Assembly (NCBI GenBank): GCA_023663615.1
Contig: JAMPHA010000001.1
Coordinates: 838,162-902,161, forward strand
DNA length: 64,000 bases
Reading direction: 5' to 3'
Source of the DNA: DLAJ01 sp023663615
GTDB taxonomy: Bacteria; Bacillota; Clostridia; Lachnospirales; Lachnospiraceae
A program made the translations under genes and the position numbers. Positions 9,923 to 16,603 of this stretch are shown piece by piece. Under the pieces are notes generated by a model. The model was given only the letters and a program-made list of their open reading frames with translations. It did no database searches and was not told the origin of the DNA. How positions within the stretch are numbered: position 1 is the first letter of the stretch; each line of letters begins with the position of its first letter.

Positions 9923-10048
9923 CTCATAATTTTTATTTTAGAAAAAAAGAAATCGCCCTGCCCTCTCCACCTGTGTGAAAAGAGCACGGCGTATTTTCTT
10001 TTTGAATGCATCGCGCATACAGGAACCTGTCTCCTGCAATCGTTCCGA

Positions 10049-10429
10049 TTACTTTAAGGTAACCTTTGCGCCCTCAGCTTCCAGCTTCGTCTTAATGTCC
10101 TCAGCCTCTTCCTTGGTAGCAGCCTCCTTTAACGTCTTCGGAGCGGAATCTACCAGATCCTTTGCTTCCTTTAAGCCAAGGCCTGTTGCCTCACGGACAA
10201 CCTTGATGACCTTAACCTTGTTCGGGCCAACCTCTGTCAGCTCAACGTCAAACTCGGTCTTCTCCTCAGCTGCCTCCGCCGCTGCGCCCGCGCCTGCTGC
10301 CGCAACGACAACGCCTGCCGCTGCAGATACGCCGAATTCCTCCTCACAAGCCTTTACCAGATCGTTTAACTCTAATACGGTCAGCTCTTTGATCGCATCA
10401 ATGAATTCCTGAGTTGTCAACTTTGCCAT
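10049..10429 (-). CDS. rplL: 50S ribosomal protein L7/L12
   Basis: The 126-residue protein has the two-part L12 design: an N-terminal dimerisation helix region (1-33), an Ala/Gly-rich hinge (35-55) and the C-terminal factor-binding domain with GLGLKEAKDLVDSAPKTLKE (about 82-101). L12 dimers bind L10 and form the flexible stalk that recruits translation GTPases. The start has AAGGAGGAAAAAG upstream. It lies 54 bp downstream of rplJ, its binding partner, as in all bacteria. Confidence 0.98.
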   Translation of the reverse strand: MAKLTTQEFIDAIKELTVLELNDLVKACEEEFGVSAAAGVVVAAAGAGAAAEAAEEKTEFDVELTEVGPNKVKVIKVVREATGLGLKEAKDLVDSAPKTLKEAATKEEAEDIKTKLEAEGAKVTLK

Positions 10430-10483
10430 TTCTTTTTCCTCCTTATATTCTTTATCAAACGTTTTTGTTTCCGATACCGGTTA

Positions 10484-11134
10484 TTACTCCGCTGCATCCT
10501 CTGCCGGTGCTGCTTCCGTCTCTGCTGCCGGCGCTTCCTCTGCCGCCGGTGTTTCTGCCGCAGGCGCTTCCGCCTCTGCCGCAGGTGCTTCTGCTGCCGG
10601 CGCCTCTGCCTCTGCGGACGCTTCCGCTGCAGGCGCTTCGCAGTTCGCCGCTCCGCCCTTCTCCGCGATCTGGTTTAATACGCGTGCGAGGTTGGAGATC
10701 GGGGACTTCATGCTGCCAAGCAGTCTGGAAAGCAGTTCTTCCCTTGAGGGAATATCTGCGATCTGTCCGATGCCTTTCGCATCATACACAACGCCGTCAA
10801 CGACTCCGCCCTTGATCTCAAGCTTGGGCGCCGTCTTCGCGAATTTACTTAAGATTCTTGCCGGTGCAGTCGCATCATCCTCGGATACCGCCATTGCACT
10901 CGGTCCTTCGAGATACTTGGTCAGTTCCTCAAAGTCTGTTCCCTTGAACGCGAAATTCATCATCGTGTTCTTGTAAACCTTGTAGCTGACGCCCGCTTCG
11001 CGAAGCTGCTTGCGGAGTCTGGTATCCTCTTCCACTGTCAGACCGCGGTGGTCTACCAAAACGACTGCCTGCGCGCCCTTAAGCTTCTGGGATATTTCTT
11101 CCACTACCGGTTTCTTCAGTTCAACCTTTGCCAT
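10484..11134 (-). CDS. rplJ: 50S ribosomal protein L10 with Ala/Pro/Glu-rich tail
   Basis: The first 160 or so residues are a standard L10: the rRNA-binding N-terminal domain with VVLVDHRGLTVEEDTRLRKQ (24-43) and the helix near 140-158 that holds L12 dimers. Family members are usually 165-180 residues long; here the protein runs to 216 because of a tail of about 55 residues built almost only of Ala, Glu and Pro in repeats such as EAPAAEAPAAEAEAPAAET. The tail codes for a flexible acidic arm. It lies downstream of a classic L10 leader and upstream of rplL. Confidence 0.97.
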   Translation of the reverse strand: MAKVELKKPVVEEISQKLKGAQAVVLVDHRGLTVEEDTRLRKQLREAGVSYKVYKNTMMNFAFKGTDFEELTKYLEGPSAMAVSEDDATAPARILSKFAKTAPKLEIKGGVVDGVVYDAKGIGQIADIPSREELLSRLLGSMKSPISNLARVLNQIAEKGGAANCEAPAAEASAEAEAPAAEAPAAEAEAPAAETPAAEEAPAAETEAAPAEDAAE

Positions 11135-11186
11135 GTTCTTACCTCCTTATAGATTTGTATAGCTTTCGCCGAATCGGAGTCTTATG

Positions 11187-11330
11187 AAAAAACCTCCCTG
11201 CAAAAGACAGGGAGGTGTTCTTACTCTCTTCACTCTTTCCCTCGGTAGGCGCTGTGCTTACGCCGCCATGCGGCACCTACTGTCTTCGGCTTTCGGTCTT
11301 GCGACCTTTCTTAACTTATCACAGGTTGTT
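11187..11330 (-). promoter_or_regulatory. L10 leader with intrinsic terminator (ribosomal protein autoregulation)
   Basis: Read on the minus strand the segment holds AAGACAGTAGGTGCC and GCGCCTACCGAGG, the conserved features of the Rfam L10 leader (kink-turn region bound by L10-L12). It is followed by a terminator stem, ACCTCCCTG (11192-11200) against CAGGGAGGT (11208-11216), and a run of six T on the minus strand. Binding of excess L10(L12)4 should favour termination before rplJ, as shown for Bacillus subtilis. Position between rplA and rplJ is as expected. Confidence 0.88.
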
Positions 11331-11344
11331 CCCCGTGTCAAGCA

Positions 11345-12034
11345 CTAAAACTGTGCAACACTGACTCTGACGCCCGGTCCCATGGTCGTTGTGAGCGTCA
11401 CACTCTTTAAGTACTGCCCCTTTAAGCTGCTCGGTTTTGCCTTTACAATGGCATCCATCAGTGCATGAACATTCTCCTTTAACTGCTCATCCGTAAAGGA
11501 AACCTTTCCTACTGGAACGTGGATGATGTTCGCCTTGTCGAGACGGTACTCGATCTTACCTGCCTTAATATCGTTGATCGCCTTTGTCACATCCATGGTA
11601 ACGGTCCCTGCCTTCGGGTTCGGCATTAAGCCCTTGGGTCCTAAAACCTTACCAAGACGTCCTACAACACCCATCATGTCGGGAGTTGCGACAACCACAT
11701 CAAAATCAAGCCATCCGTCATTCTGAATCTTCGGGATCAGCTCATCGCCGCCTACATAATCAGCGCCCGCCGCCTCTGCTTCATTTACCTTATCGCCTTT
11801 TGCAAAAACAAGTACCTTCACGGTCTTACCTGTTCCGTTCGGCAGAACGACCGCGCCGCGGATCTGCTGCTCTGCATGACGTCCGTCACATCCCGTTCTG
11901 ATGTGAACCTCTACTGTCTCGTCAAACTTTGCAGTCGCCGTCTTCTTGACAAGCGCTACCGCATCGTCGGTCTCATAAAACGTATTGCGGTCAACTAACT
12001 TTGCCGCTTCATTATATTTTTTTCCGTGCTTCAT
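11345..12034 (-). CDS. rplA: 50S ribosomal protein L1
   Basis: This 229-residue protein has the L1 signatures, including MMGVVGRLGKVLGPKGLMPN (120-139) and the N- and C-terminal parts of domain I on either side. L1 binds helices H76-H78 of 23S rRNA, helps release E-site tRNA and represses its own rplK-rplA message by binding a mimic of that rRNA site. It is 24 bp downstream of rplK, in the same transcript, and followed by the L10 leader. AAGGAGCACGAGGCG precedes the ATG. Confidence 0.98.
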   Translation of the reverse strand: MKHGKKYNEAAKLVDRNTFYETDDAVALVKKTATAKFDETVEVHIRTGCDGRHAEQQIRGAVVLPNGTGKTVKVLVFAKGDKVNEAEAAGADYVGGDELIPKIQNDGWLDFDVVVATPDMMGVVGRLGKVLGPKGLMPNPKAGTVTMDVTKAINDIKAGKIEYRLDKANIIHVPVGKVSFTDEQLKENVHALMDAIVKAKPSSLKGQYLKSVTLTTTMGPGVRVSVAQF

Positions 12035-12058
12035 CGCCTCGTGCTCCTTTCCCTATAC

Positions 12059-12484
12059 TTAGTCTTCTACTGCAATACCCATGCTGCGCGCGGTTCCTGC
12101 GATCATGCTCATCGCCGCCTCAATGCTGCCCGCGTTTAAGTCCGGCATTTTCAGCTCGGCGATCTCTTTGATCTTTGCCTTGCTGATCGTCGCTACCTTG
12201 TTCTTGTTCGGTGCTGCGGACGCCGTTTTTAAGTTGCATGCTTTCTTAAGAAGTACTGCAGCAGGCGGAGTCTTCGTGATGAAGCTGAAGCTTCTGTCTG
12301 CGTATACCGTGATGACGACCGGAATAATCATGTCGCCCTGGTCTGCTGTCTTGGCGTTAAACTGCTTCGTGAACTCGACAATGTTCACGCCGTGCTGTCC
12401 GAGTGCAGGACCGACCGGCGGAGCAGGCGTTGCCTTTCCAGCAGGAATCTGTAACTTGATGTAACCTTCTACTTTTTTTGCCAT
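12059..12484 (-). CDS. rplK: 50S ribosomal protein L11
   Basis: The 141-residue protein matches the usual L11 length and includes the proline-rich N-terminal stretch IPAGKATPAPPVGPALGQHG (14-33) and the C-terminal rRNA-binding domain ending AGTARSMGIAVED. It binds the GTPase-associated region of 23S rRNA, the site of thiopeptide antibiotics, and is needed for RelA-type stringent signalling. A TAGGAGGTGCC Shine-Dalgarno precedes the start. The leader upstream resembles an L1-binding site. Confidence 0.98.
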   Translation of the reverse strand: MAKKVEGYIKLQIPAGKATPAPPVGPALGQHGVNIVEFTKQFNAKTADQGDMIIPVVITVYADRSFSFITKTPPAAVLLKKACNLKTASAAPNKNKVATISKAKIKEIAELKMPDLNAGSIEAAMSMIAGTARSMGIAVED

Positions 12485-12509
12485 GTGGCACCTCCTAATA
12501 TGATTGCTG

Positions 12510-12539
12510 TGTGGTCAGGCGGGTTAGGCTCCCTCCCAC
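12510..12539 (-). promoter_or_regulatory. Probable L1-binding site in the rplK-rplA leader
   Basis: On the minus strand GTGGGAGGGAGCC is followed by TAACCCGCCTGACCACA. The flanking GTGG and CCAC can pair around an asymmetric internal loop, the arrangement by which rplK leaders imitate the 23S rRNA L1 site. It lies about 27 nt upstream of the rplK start. Function is inferred from position and pattern. Confidence 0.55.
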
Positions 12540-12602
12540 GTGATCCGCCCGTTCTGCGGACGGTGTTTATCATAAAAGCGCACGCGCTCTTACAACCGAA
12601 AC

Positions 12603-12797
12603 TCTCTTTTACAAAACAGGAACTTTCATAACCCCGGAAGAAATGCCTTTGGCATTTCTTCGAAAGAGTTTCGCGCAAGCGAAACTTTTTTTTAACTTAT
12701 AGGAACTTCCGTAACCCGGAAGAATCGCGTAGCGATTCCAGAAGAAATGCCTTTGGCATTTCTTCGAAAGAGTTTCGCGCAAGCGAAACTCTTTTTT
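12603..12797 (-). repeat. Two tandem copies of a modular hairpin repeat between nusG and rplK
   Basis: A 50-bp block is identical at 12637-12686 and 12741-12790. Read on the minus strand each copy has an A-run, hairpin GAGTTTCGC/GCGAAACTC, the linker TTTCG, hairpin GAAATGCC/GGCATTTC, and a tail CGGGTTACGGAAGTTCC or a close variant. The upstream copy (higher coordinates) has an extra hairpin GGAATCGC/GCGATTC and the tail ends CCTATAAGTT. The same order of modules recurs at 28497-28579. The A-run of one copy overlaps the nusG stop codon. The hairpins may terminate or slow transcription after nusG, but an A-run precedes them rather than a clear T-run following. Confidence 0.75.
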
Positions 12798-13323
12798 ACA
12801 TGCGTCTTACTTCCGCAAAGCTGATCTCGACAGGCGTCTCCCTGCCGAAGAGTTCCACATTGATCGTCGCGGTCTGCTTGCCGAAATCCATACGCTGCAC
12901 GACGCCGACCGTATCCTTCCATACGCCGGCGACAACAGCGATCGTATCGCCCTCCGCGAAGTCAACGGAAATATTCTCCGTCTTGATGCCGAGCGGCTTC
13001 ATCTCCGCCTCCGTGAGCGGCACCGGCTTGCTTCCCGGTCCGACAAAGCCCGTAACGCCCCGCGTATTGCGCACAACGTACCATGTGTCGTCGTTCATGA
13101 TCATATTGATCAGCACATAGCCCGGAAACATCTTTTTCTGGACCGTCTTCTTGCTGCCGTTCTTCAGCTCGACGACATCTTCCATCGGAACCCGCACCTC
13201 CAGAATCTCTTCCTCCAGATGCCGGTTTTCGATCGCTTTGTCAATATTCGCTTTCACTTTATTCTCGTATCCGGAATAGGTATGCACTACATACCACTTT
13301 GCCTTCGTTTCTGCTTCTGCCAT
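12796..13323 (-). CDS. nusG: Transcription termination/antitermination factor NusG
   Basis: This 175-residue protein has the NGN domain (KWYVVHTYSGYENKVKANID, 9-28; MFPGYVLINM, about 80-89) and a C-terminal KOW domain (FAEGDTIAVVAGVWKDTVGV, about 123-142). NusG binds the clamp of RNA polymerase and couples it to Rho or to the ribosome, or modulates pausing in Firmicutes. It follows secE by 16 bp, the usual gene pair. The stop codon runs directly into a block of hairpin repeats. Confidence 0.97.
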   Translation of the reverse strand: MAEAETKAKWYVVHTYSGYENKVKANIDKAIENRHLEEEILEVRVPMEDVVELKNGSKKTVQKKMFPGYVLINMIMNDDTWYVVRNTRGVTGFVGPGSKPVPLTEAEMKPLGIKTENISVDFAEGDTIAVVAGVWKDTVGVVQRMDFGKQTATINVELFGRETPVEISFAEVRRM

Positions 13324-13339
13324 ACCGTCAACCTCATTT

Positions 13340-13543
13340 CTACATCGTCAGGAACTTGATGCCGAACTGGATCACCGTGTCAAGCAGTGTGATCAGCACG
13401 CCGACCACAACGGAAACCCCGATGACTGCGACGGACTGTTTTACCACATCGTTCCTGCCCGGCCATGATACTTTTGAGAATTCCGCCTTGACTCCCTTAA
13501 AAAAAGAAGGCTTCTTCTCTTTTTCTTTCTTAGAATCTCCCAT
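13340..13543 (-). CDS. secE: Preprotein translocase subunit SecE
   Basis: The 67-residue protein is the short, single-span SecE of Gram-positives. A basic amphipathic stretch (KGVKAEFSKVSWPGRNDVVK, 18-37) contains the hallmark KVSWPGR motif, and a single transmembrane helix follows at about 40-62. SecE clamps SecY in the SecYEG channel. It sits between rpmG and nusG on one transcript, the standard order. Start support is the GGAGTGGG upstream of the ATG. Confidence 0.96.
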   Translation of the reverse strand: MGDSKKEKEKKPSFFKGVKAEFSKVSWPGRNDVVKQSVAVIGVSVVVGVLITLLDTVIQFGIKFLTM

Positions 13544-13573
13544 AGTCCCACTCCTCTTAGCAAAATGAGATGC

Positions 13574-13723
13574 TTATTTGGTTTCCTTGTGCAGGGTATG
13601 CTTCTTGCAGAATCTACAATATTTCCTGATCTCCATTCTGTCAGGATGGTTCTTCTTTTCCTTCGTCGTATTGTAGTTGCGCTGCTTACATTCCGTACAT
13701 GCAAGTGTTATCTTCGTACGCAT
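13574..13723 (-). CDS. rpmG: 50S ribosomal protein L33
   Basis: The minus strand encodes 49 residues beginning MRTKITLACTECKQRNYNTT, with the second half ending YCRFCKKHTLHKETK. The two pairs of cysteines (CTEC, CRFC) identify the zinc-binding C+ form of L33. The start at 13723 has GGAGGTTATGAG upstream. It is short enough to be missed, but it fits the gap between the promoter at 13795-13823 and secE, and the rpmG-secE-nusG order is common in Firmicutes. Confidence 0.95.
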   Translation of the reverse strand: MRTKITLACTECKQRNYNTTKEKKNHPDRMEIRKYCRFCKKHTLHKETK

Positions 13724-13794
13724 AACTCATAACCTCCGTTTCAATCCCGTTTTTTCGGGCATAAAAAAAAGACCGAAATTCATGTCACTTGTTT

Positions 13795-13823
13795 ACTATA
13801 GCATAGGCTGTTTGGCGCGTCAA
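13795..13823 (-). promoter_or_regulatory. SigA promoter of rpmG-secE-nusG
   Basis: On the minus strand TTGACG (13818-13823) and TATAGT (13795-13800) are 17 bp apart. Transcription would start near 13788, about 65 nt before rpmG. Confidence 0.85.
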
Positions 13824-13995
13824 TCAGTTTTTTTGCATTTTCACCGCTTTTTTCTATATTTTTTTGCAAAACTTCCCCTCACCACTCCATTTTGCGATTG
13901 CATTTTTGTTTTATACATGCTAGGATATATGTATATAAGTAGATTTTTGCCCTAAAACTTTTTGGCAGAATTTCTTTTGCAGTCTTTATTGATCG

Positions 13996-14012
13996 GCCGA
14001 TACTGTCGATAT
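13996..14012 (+). promoter_or_regulatory. Possible SigD -10 elements upstream of the FliD-like gene
   Basis: GCCGATAC (13996-14003) and GTCGATAT (14005-14012) both resemble the GCCGATAA -10 box of SigD promoters, 80-100 bp before the start at 14095. No TAAA box lies at the right distance, so this is weak. The rest of the 370-bp gap between rpmG and this gene is AT-rich with no other signal that I can support. Confidence 0.3.
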
Positions 14013-14094
14013 AAATAGAAAGTATGCAAAAGCGACCTCACGGACGAGGTTCATGCTGAATTGTAGACATTCATGGATGAAAGGAGGGGCGGCA

Positions 14095-15399
14095 ATGAAC
14101 GTCACCGCATTGAACACGGTCTACAATCATTATCTGACCACCTATGCGCCGAACGGCATCAACTCGCAATATGACACGCACAAGAAAAGCGAGCTGCGCG
14201 GCGTTTACAATTCCATTGTCAAATTAAATAAAGAAGCTCCTCTTGCCATTTTGGATACGAGCAGGGCGTCGCAGGCGTTTGCCGTCGGTATCAAGGAAAG
14301 CGCGCGGGCGCTGCACAACACGATCGCTTCCGTAAGCGGAAGGGATGCGGAATCTCTTTTGGAGCAGAAGACCGCTTTTTCCACGAATGAAGACATTGCA
14401 ACCGCGGATTATATCGGCGATGCCAAGGACGTGGATGATGCGCCTGCTTTTTCTATTGAAGTGCGCCGTCTTGCGGAGTCGCAGATAAACACCGGCAGCT
14501 ATCTGCCGGATGAAGAGATTGCGCTTGCGCCGGACACCTATTCGTTCGACGTCGGCATCAACAATCTGAATTACGAATTTCAGTTTCTGATCAATGAGGG
14601 CGATACGAACCGCAGTGTGCAGGAGCGGCTTGCCAGACTGATCAATAATGCGGAGATCGGTCTGTCCGCCGAGATCTTAGAGGACGGCGAGGGAAATTCC
14701 GCCTTAAAGCTTTCCTCGAAGGCGACCGGACTTCCGGCTGACAGAGATCACATTTTCCATGTGTCGGACACAAACACGAGTAAACTTTCAGGCGCAGTCG
14801 ATTATCTGGGCATCGGCGAGATTACCCGCCCTGCGGCAAACGCCGAGTTCCTTATTAACGGGGCAGAGCGCACGGCGTCCTCCAATCACTTCACGGTAGA
14901 AAAAGTATACTCCGTCAATCTGACCGGACTAAGCCCTTCCGAAGGCGAGACCGCAGAGATTGGCGTGAAACCCGATCATGAATCGTTAAAAGAGAATATT
15001 TCAAAGCTCATCGGCGGCTATAATGACTTCATCCGCGCGACCGCCTCTTATCTTGAGTCCCAGCCAAAGAGTGCCCGCCTGATGAACGAAATGACCGGCA
15101 TTGCATCCGTTTATGCGGATGATCTGGATACGCTCGGTATTTATTCCGAGGAAAGCGGCGAGCTTTCCATTGACGACGAACGGTTGTCTTATGCGGTTGC
15201 GCACGCAGACAATGAGGAAGTGACCGAGCCGTTAAAGGATTTTACGCAGGCGTTGATGCGCAAGAGCCGTGGCGTTTCCTTAAATCCGATGAACTATGTG
15301 AACAAAATCATTGTTGCCTATAAGAATCCCGGACACGGTTACGCGAGTCCGTATGTGACAAGCGCCTACAGCGGGATGATGTTTAACAGTTATTGTTAA
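14095..15399 (+). CDS. FliD-like flagellar hook-associated protein (orphan paralogue)
   Basis: The start at 14095 is set by AAGGAGGGGCGGCA directly upstream. The 434-residue product resembles the filament cap protein FliD in its second half: NTSKLSGAVDYLGIGEITRP (about 228-247), then a FliD_C-like stretch SLKENISKLIGGYNDFIRAT (about 295-314) and LDTLGIYSEESGELSIDDER (about 343-362). The N-terminal 90 residues, including a helix with ALNTVYNHYLTTYAPNG, are not FliD-like. It stands alone on the plus strand, 20 kb away from the true fliD at 35938, and ends at a strong terminator. Role as a minor cap, adhesin or junction protein is inference. Confidence 0.65.
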   Translation: MNVTALNTVYNHYLTTYAPNGINSQYDTHKKSELRGVYNSIVKLNKEAPLAILDTSRASQAFAVGIKESARALHNTIASVSGRDAESLLEQKTAFSTNEDIATADYIGDAKDVDDAPAFSIEVRRLAESQINTGSYLPDEEIALAPDTYSFDVGINNLNYEFQFLINEGDTNRSVQERLARLINNAEIGLSAEILEDGEGNSALKLSSKATGLPADRDHIFHVSDTNTSKLSGAVDYLGIGEITRPAANAEFLINGAERTASSNHFTVEKVYSVNLTGLSPSEGETAEIGVKPDHESLKENISKLIGGYNDFIRATASYLESQPKSARLMNEMTGIASVYADDLDTLGIYSEESGELSIDDERLSYAVAHADNEEVTEPLKDFTQALMRKSRGVSLNPMNYVNKIIVAYKNPGHGYASPYVTSAYSGMMFNSYC

Positions 15400-15401
15400 A
15401 A

Positions 15402-15431
15402 AAGAGTTCCGCTTTCGCGGAACTCTTTTTC
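15402..15431. terminator. Bidirectional terminator between FliD-like gene and neuA-like gene
   Basis: AAGAGTTCCGC (15402-15412) pairs with GCGGAACTCTT (15417-15427) around TTTC, with T-runs on the plus strand and, through the preceding A-run, on the minus strand. It lies 3 bp after one stop and 26 bp before the other convergent stop. Confidence 0.9.
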
Positions 15432-15452
15432 GTCCCTCCTATGGGCAGACGC

Positions 15453-16466
15453 TTACCCGAACAGATCATACAGCGTATCGACGCCGATCATCTTATCATC
15501 CACATAAAAATCCGCGTTCGGTTTTCCCATGCGCAGCTCTGTGTAGTGAACGCCCCAATCCTCCATCTGCTTTTTTGTCACCGGATACCAGTCAATGCCT
15601 GACACATACCCTCTTGCCGTAAACAGGATAATCTCGTTTCCCCATTCATACAGCTGGTTGACAATCCGGATCATGCGCTCGTTCGGCTCCGCCTTGGCAT
15701 AATCAAGATCCTCCCGTTTTATGGCGATCACGCCGTCAATGTCAAATACAAACCGCTGTCCGCCCGCGCGGATTGTCAGGTACTGCGACGCTTTCTCAAA
15801 CTCCGCCGTCGTGTCAATATCAAAATTATCGCCCATCTCATAACCGGCAATGTTTTTTCCGGACATGGAATGCTGCTCCGTAATGACCTTGGCGCGGATC
15901 ACATCCACATTTCCGTTCTGATACAGAATCTTCGGCAGCATCTGCCGCGCCATATTATATGCTTCCGGAATATCGGTCAGAATCGGACGGATCCTCCCGT
16001 TCTCCCCCATATACCACATTTTATGTGCGACCTCCATCGCCGGCGCTAACGTACGCACACAGTCAAGCTCCTCATCCGCAAGCATCATCTCAATCATCGT
16101 GTCAATGTCCGAAACGCGGCGGATCGGATAAGTCGGACGGAGCTGTACAATAATGTCCGGCTCATATCCCTCATGCTCTTTTAACCAGAAAAGGGCATGT
16201 TCAAACACTTCGATGTCAAGCGAGGTATCCGCCGCATATTCCGCAGGGCGCAGAAACGGCGTCTCAGCCCCGTACTCCCTTGCGATCTGCGCATAAACTT
16301 CGCTGTCCGTGCTTACGATGATGCGGTTGATGTATTTTGACTGTTTTGCGTGCTCAATGGAATACGCGATCATCGGCTTGCCCGCAATCTTCCGGATATT
16401 TTTATCCACCACGCTCTTTGAACCGCTCCGCGCAGGAATCAGCGCTAAAATTTTCTTTTCCGCCAT
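15453..16466 (-). CDS. Acylneuraminate cytidylyltransferase (NeuA-type) fused to a HAD domain
   Basis: Residues 1-225 of this 337-residue protein form a CMP-sugar synthetase: MAEKKILALIPARSGSKSV carries the nucleotide-binding IPARSGSK motif, and QLRPTYPIRR follows near 110. Residues from about 237 make a second, HAD-like domain starting FVFDIDGVIA with the DxDG nucleophile region. The first domain should activate a nonulosonic acid such as neuraminic, legionaminic or pseudaminic acid with CTP; the HAD part may be the matching phosphatase or a regulatory unit. An alternative start lies at 16478. It follows a Maf protein gene, supporting flagellin glycosylation. Confidence 0.8.
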   Translation of the reverse strand: MAEKKILALIPARSGSKSVVDKNIRKIAGKPMIAYSIEHAKQSKYINRIIVSTDSEVYAQIAREYGAETPFLRPAEYAADTSLDIEVFEHALFWLKEHEGYEPDIIVQLRPTYPIRRVSDIDTMIEMMLADEELDCVRTLAPAMEVAHKMWYMGENGRIRPILTDIPEAYNMARQMLPKILYQNGNVDVIRAKVITEQHSMSGKNIAGYEMGDNFDIDTTAEFEKASQYLTIRAGGQRFVFDIDGVIAIKREDLDYAKAEPNERMIRIVNQLYEWGNEIILFTARGYVSGIDWYPVTKKQMEDWGVHYTELRMGKPNADFYVDDKMIGVDTLYDLFG

Positions 16467-16519
16467 TTGAATAACCATGCCTTTCTCTCTGAATCTTCCA
16501 CGGCTCCCCTTTCGGGAAT

Positions 16520-16603
16520 CCTGCCGATTCCCCCGCCGCTTTTTATCTTTCCCCGTTTTTTCTTCCTGTTTTCTCTTTCCGTTTCTTCGCTGTTTTTTCT
16601 TTT
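16520..16603 (-). other. Purine-rich spacer between Maf gene and neuA-like gene
   Basis: The roughly 85 bp after the Maf gene stop are almost entirely purine on the coding (minus) strand, in runs such as GAAAAGAAAAAACAGCGAAG. It could bind no obvious factor that I can name; such tracts can act as enhancer-like leader sequence or simply be drifted spacer. Confidence 0.4.

Noticed and set aside
10500..10660. Regular GC-rich repeat resembling a CRISPR or VNTR
   Set aside because: It is the Ala/Pro/Glu codon pattern of the L10 tail, without unique spacers.
13441..13704. 87-codon minus-strand frame overlapping secE and rpmG
   Set aside because: It is out of frame with both real genes; L33 and SecE explain the sequence.
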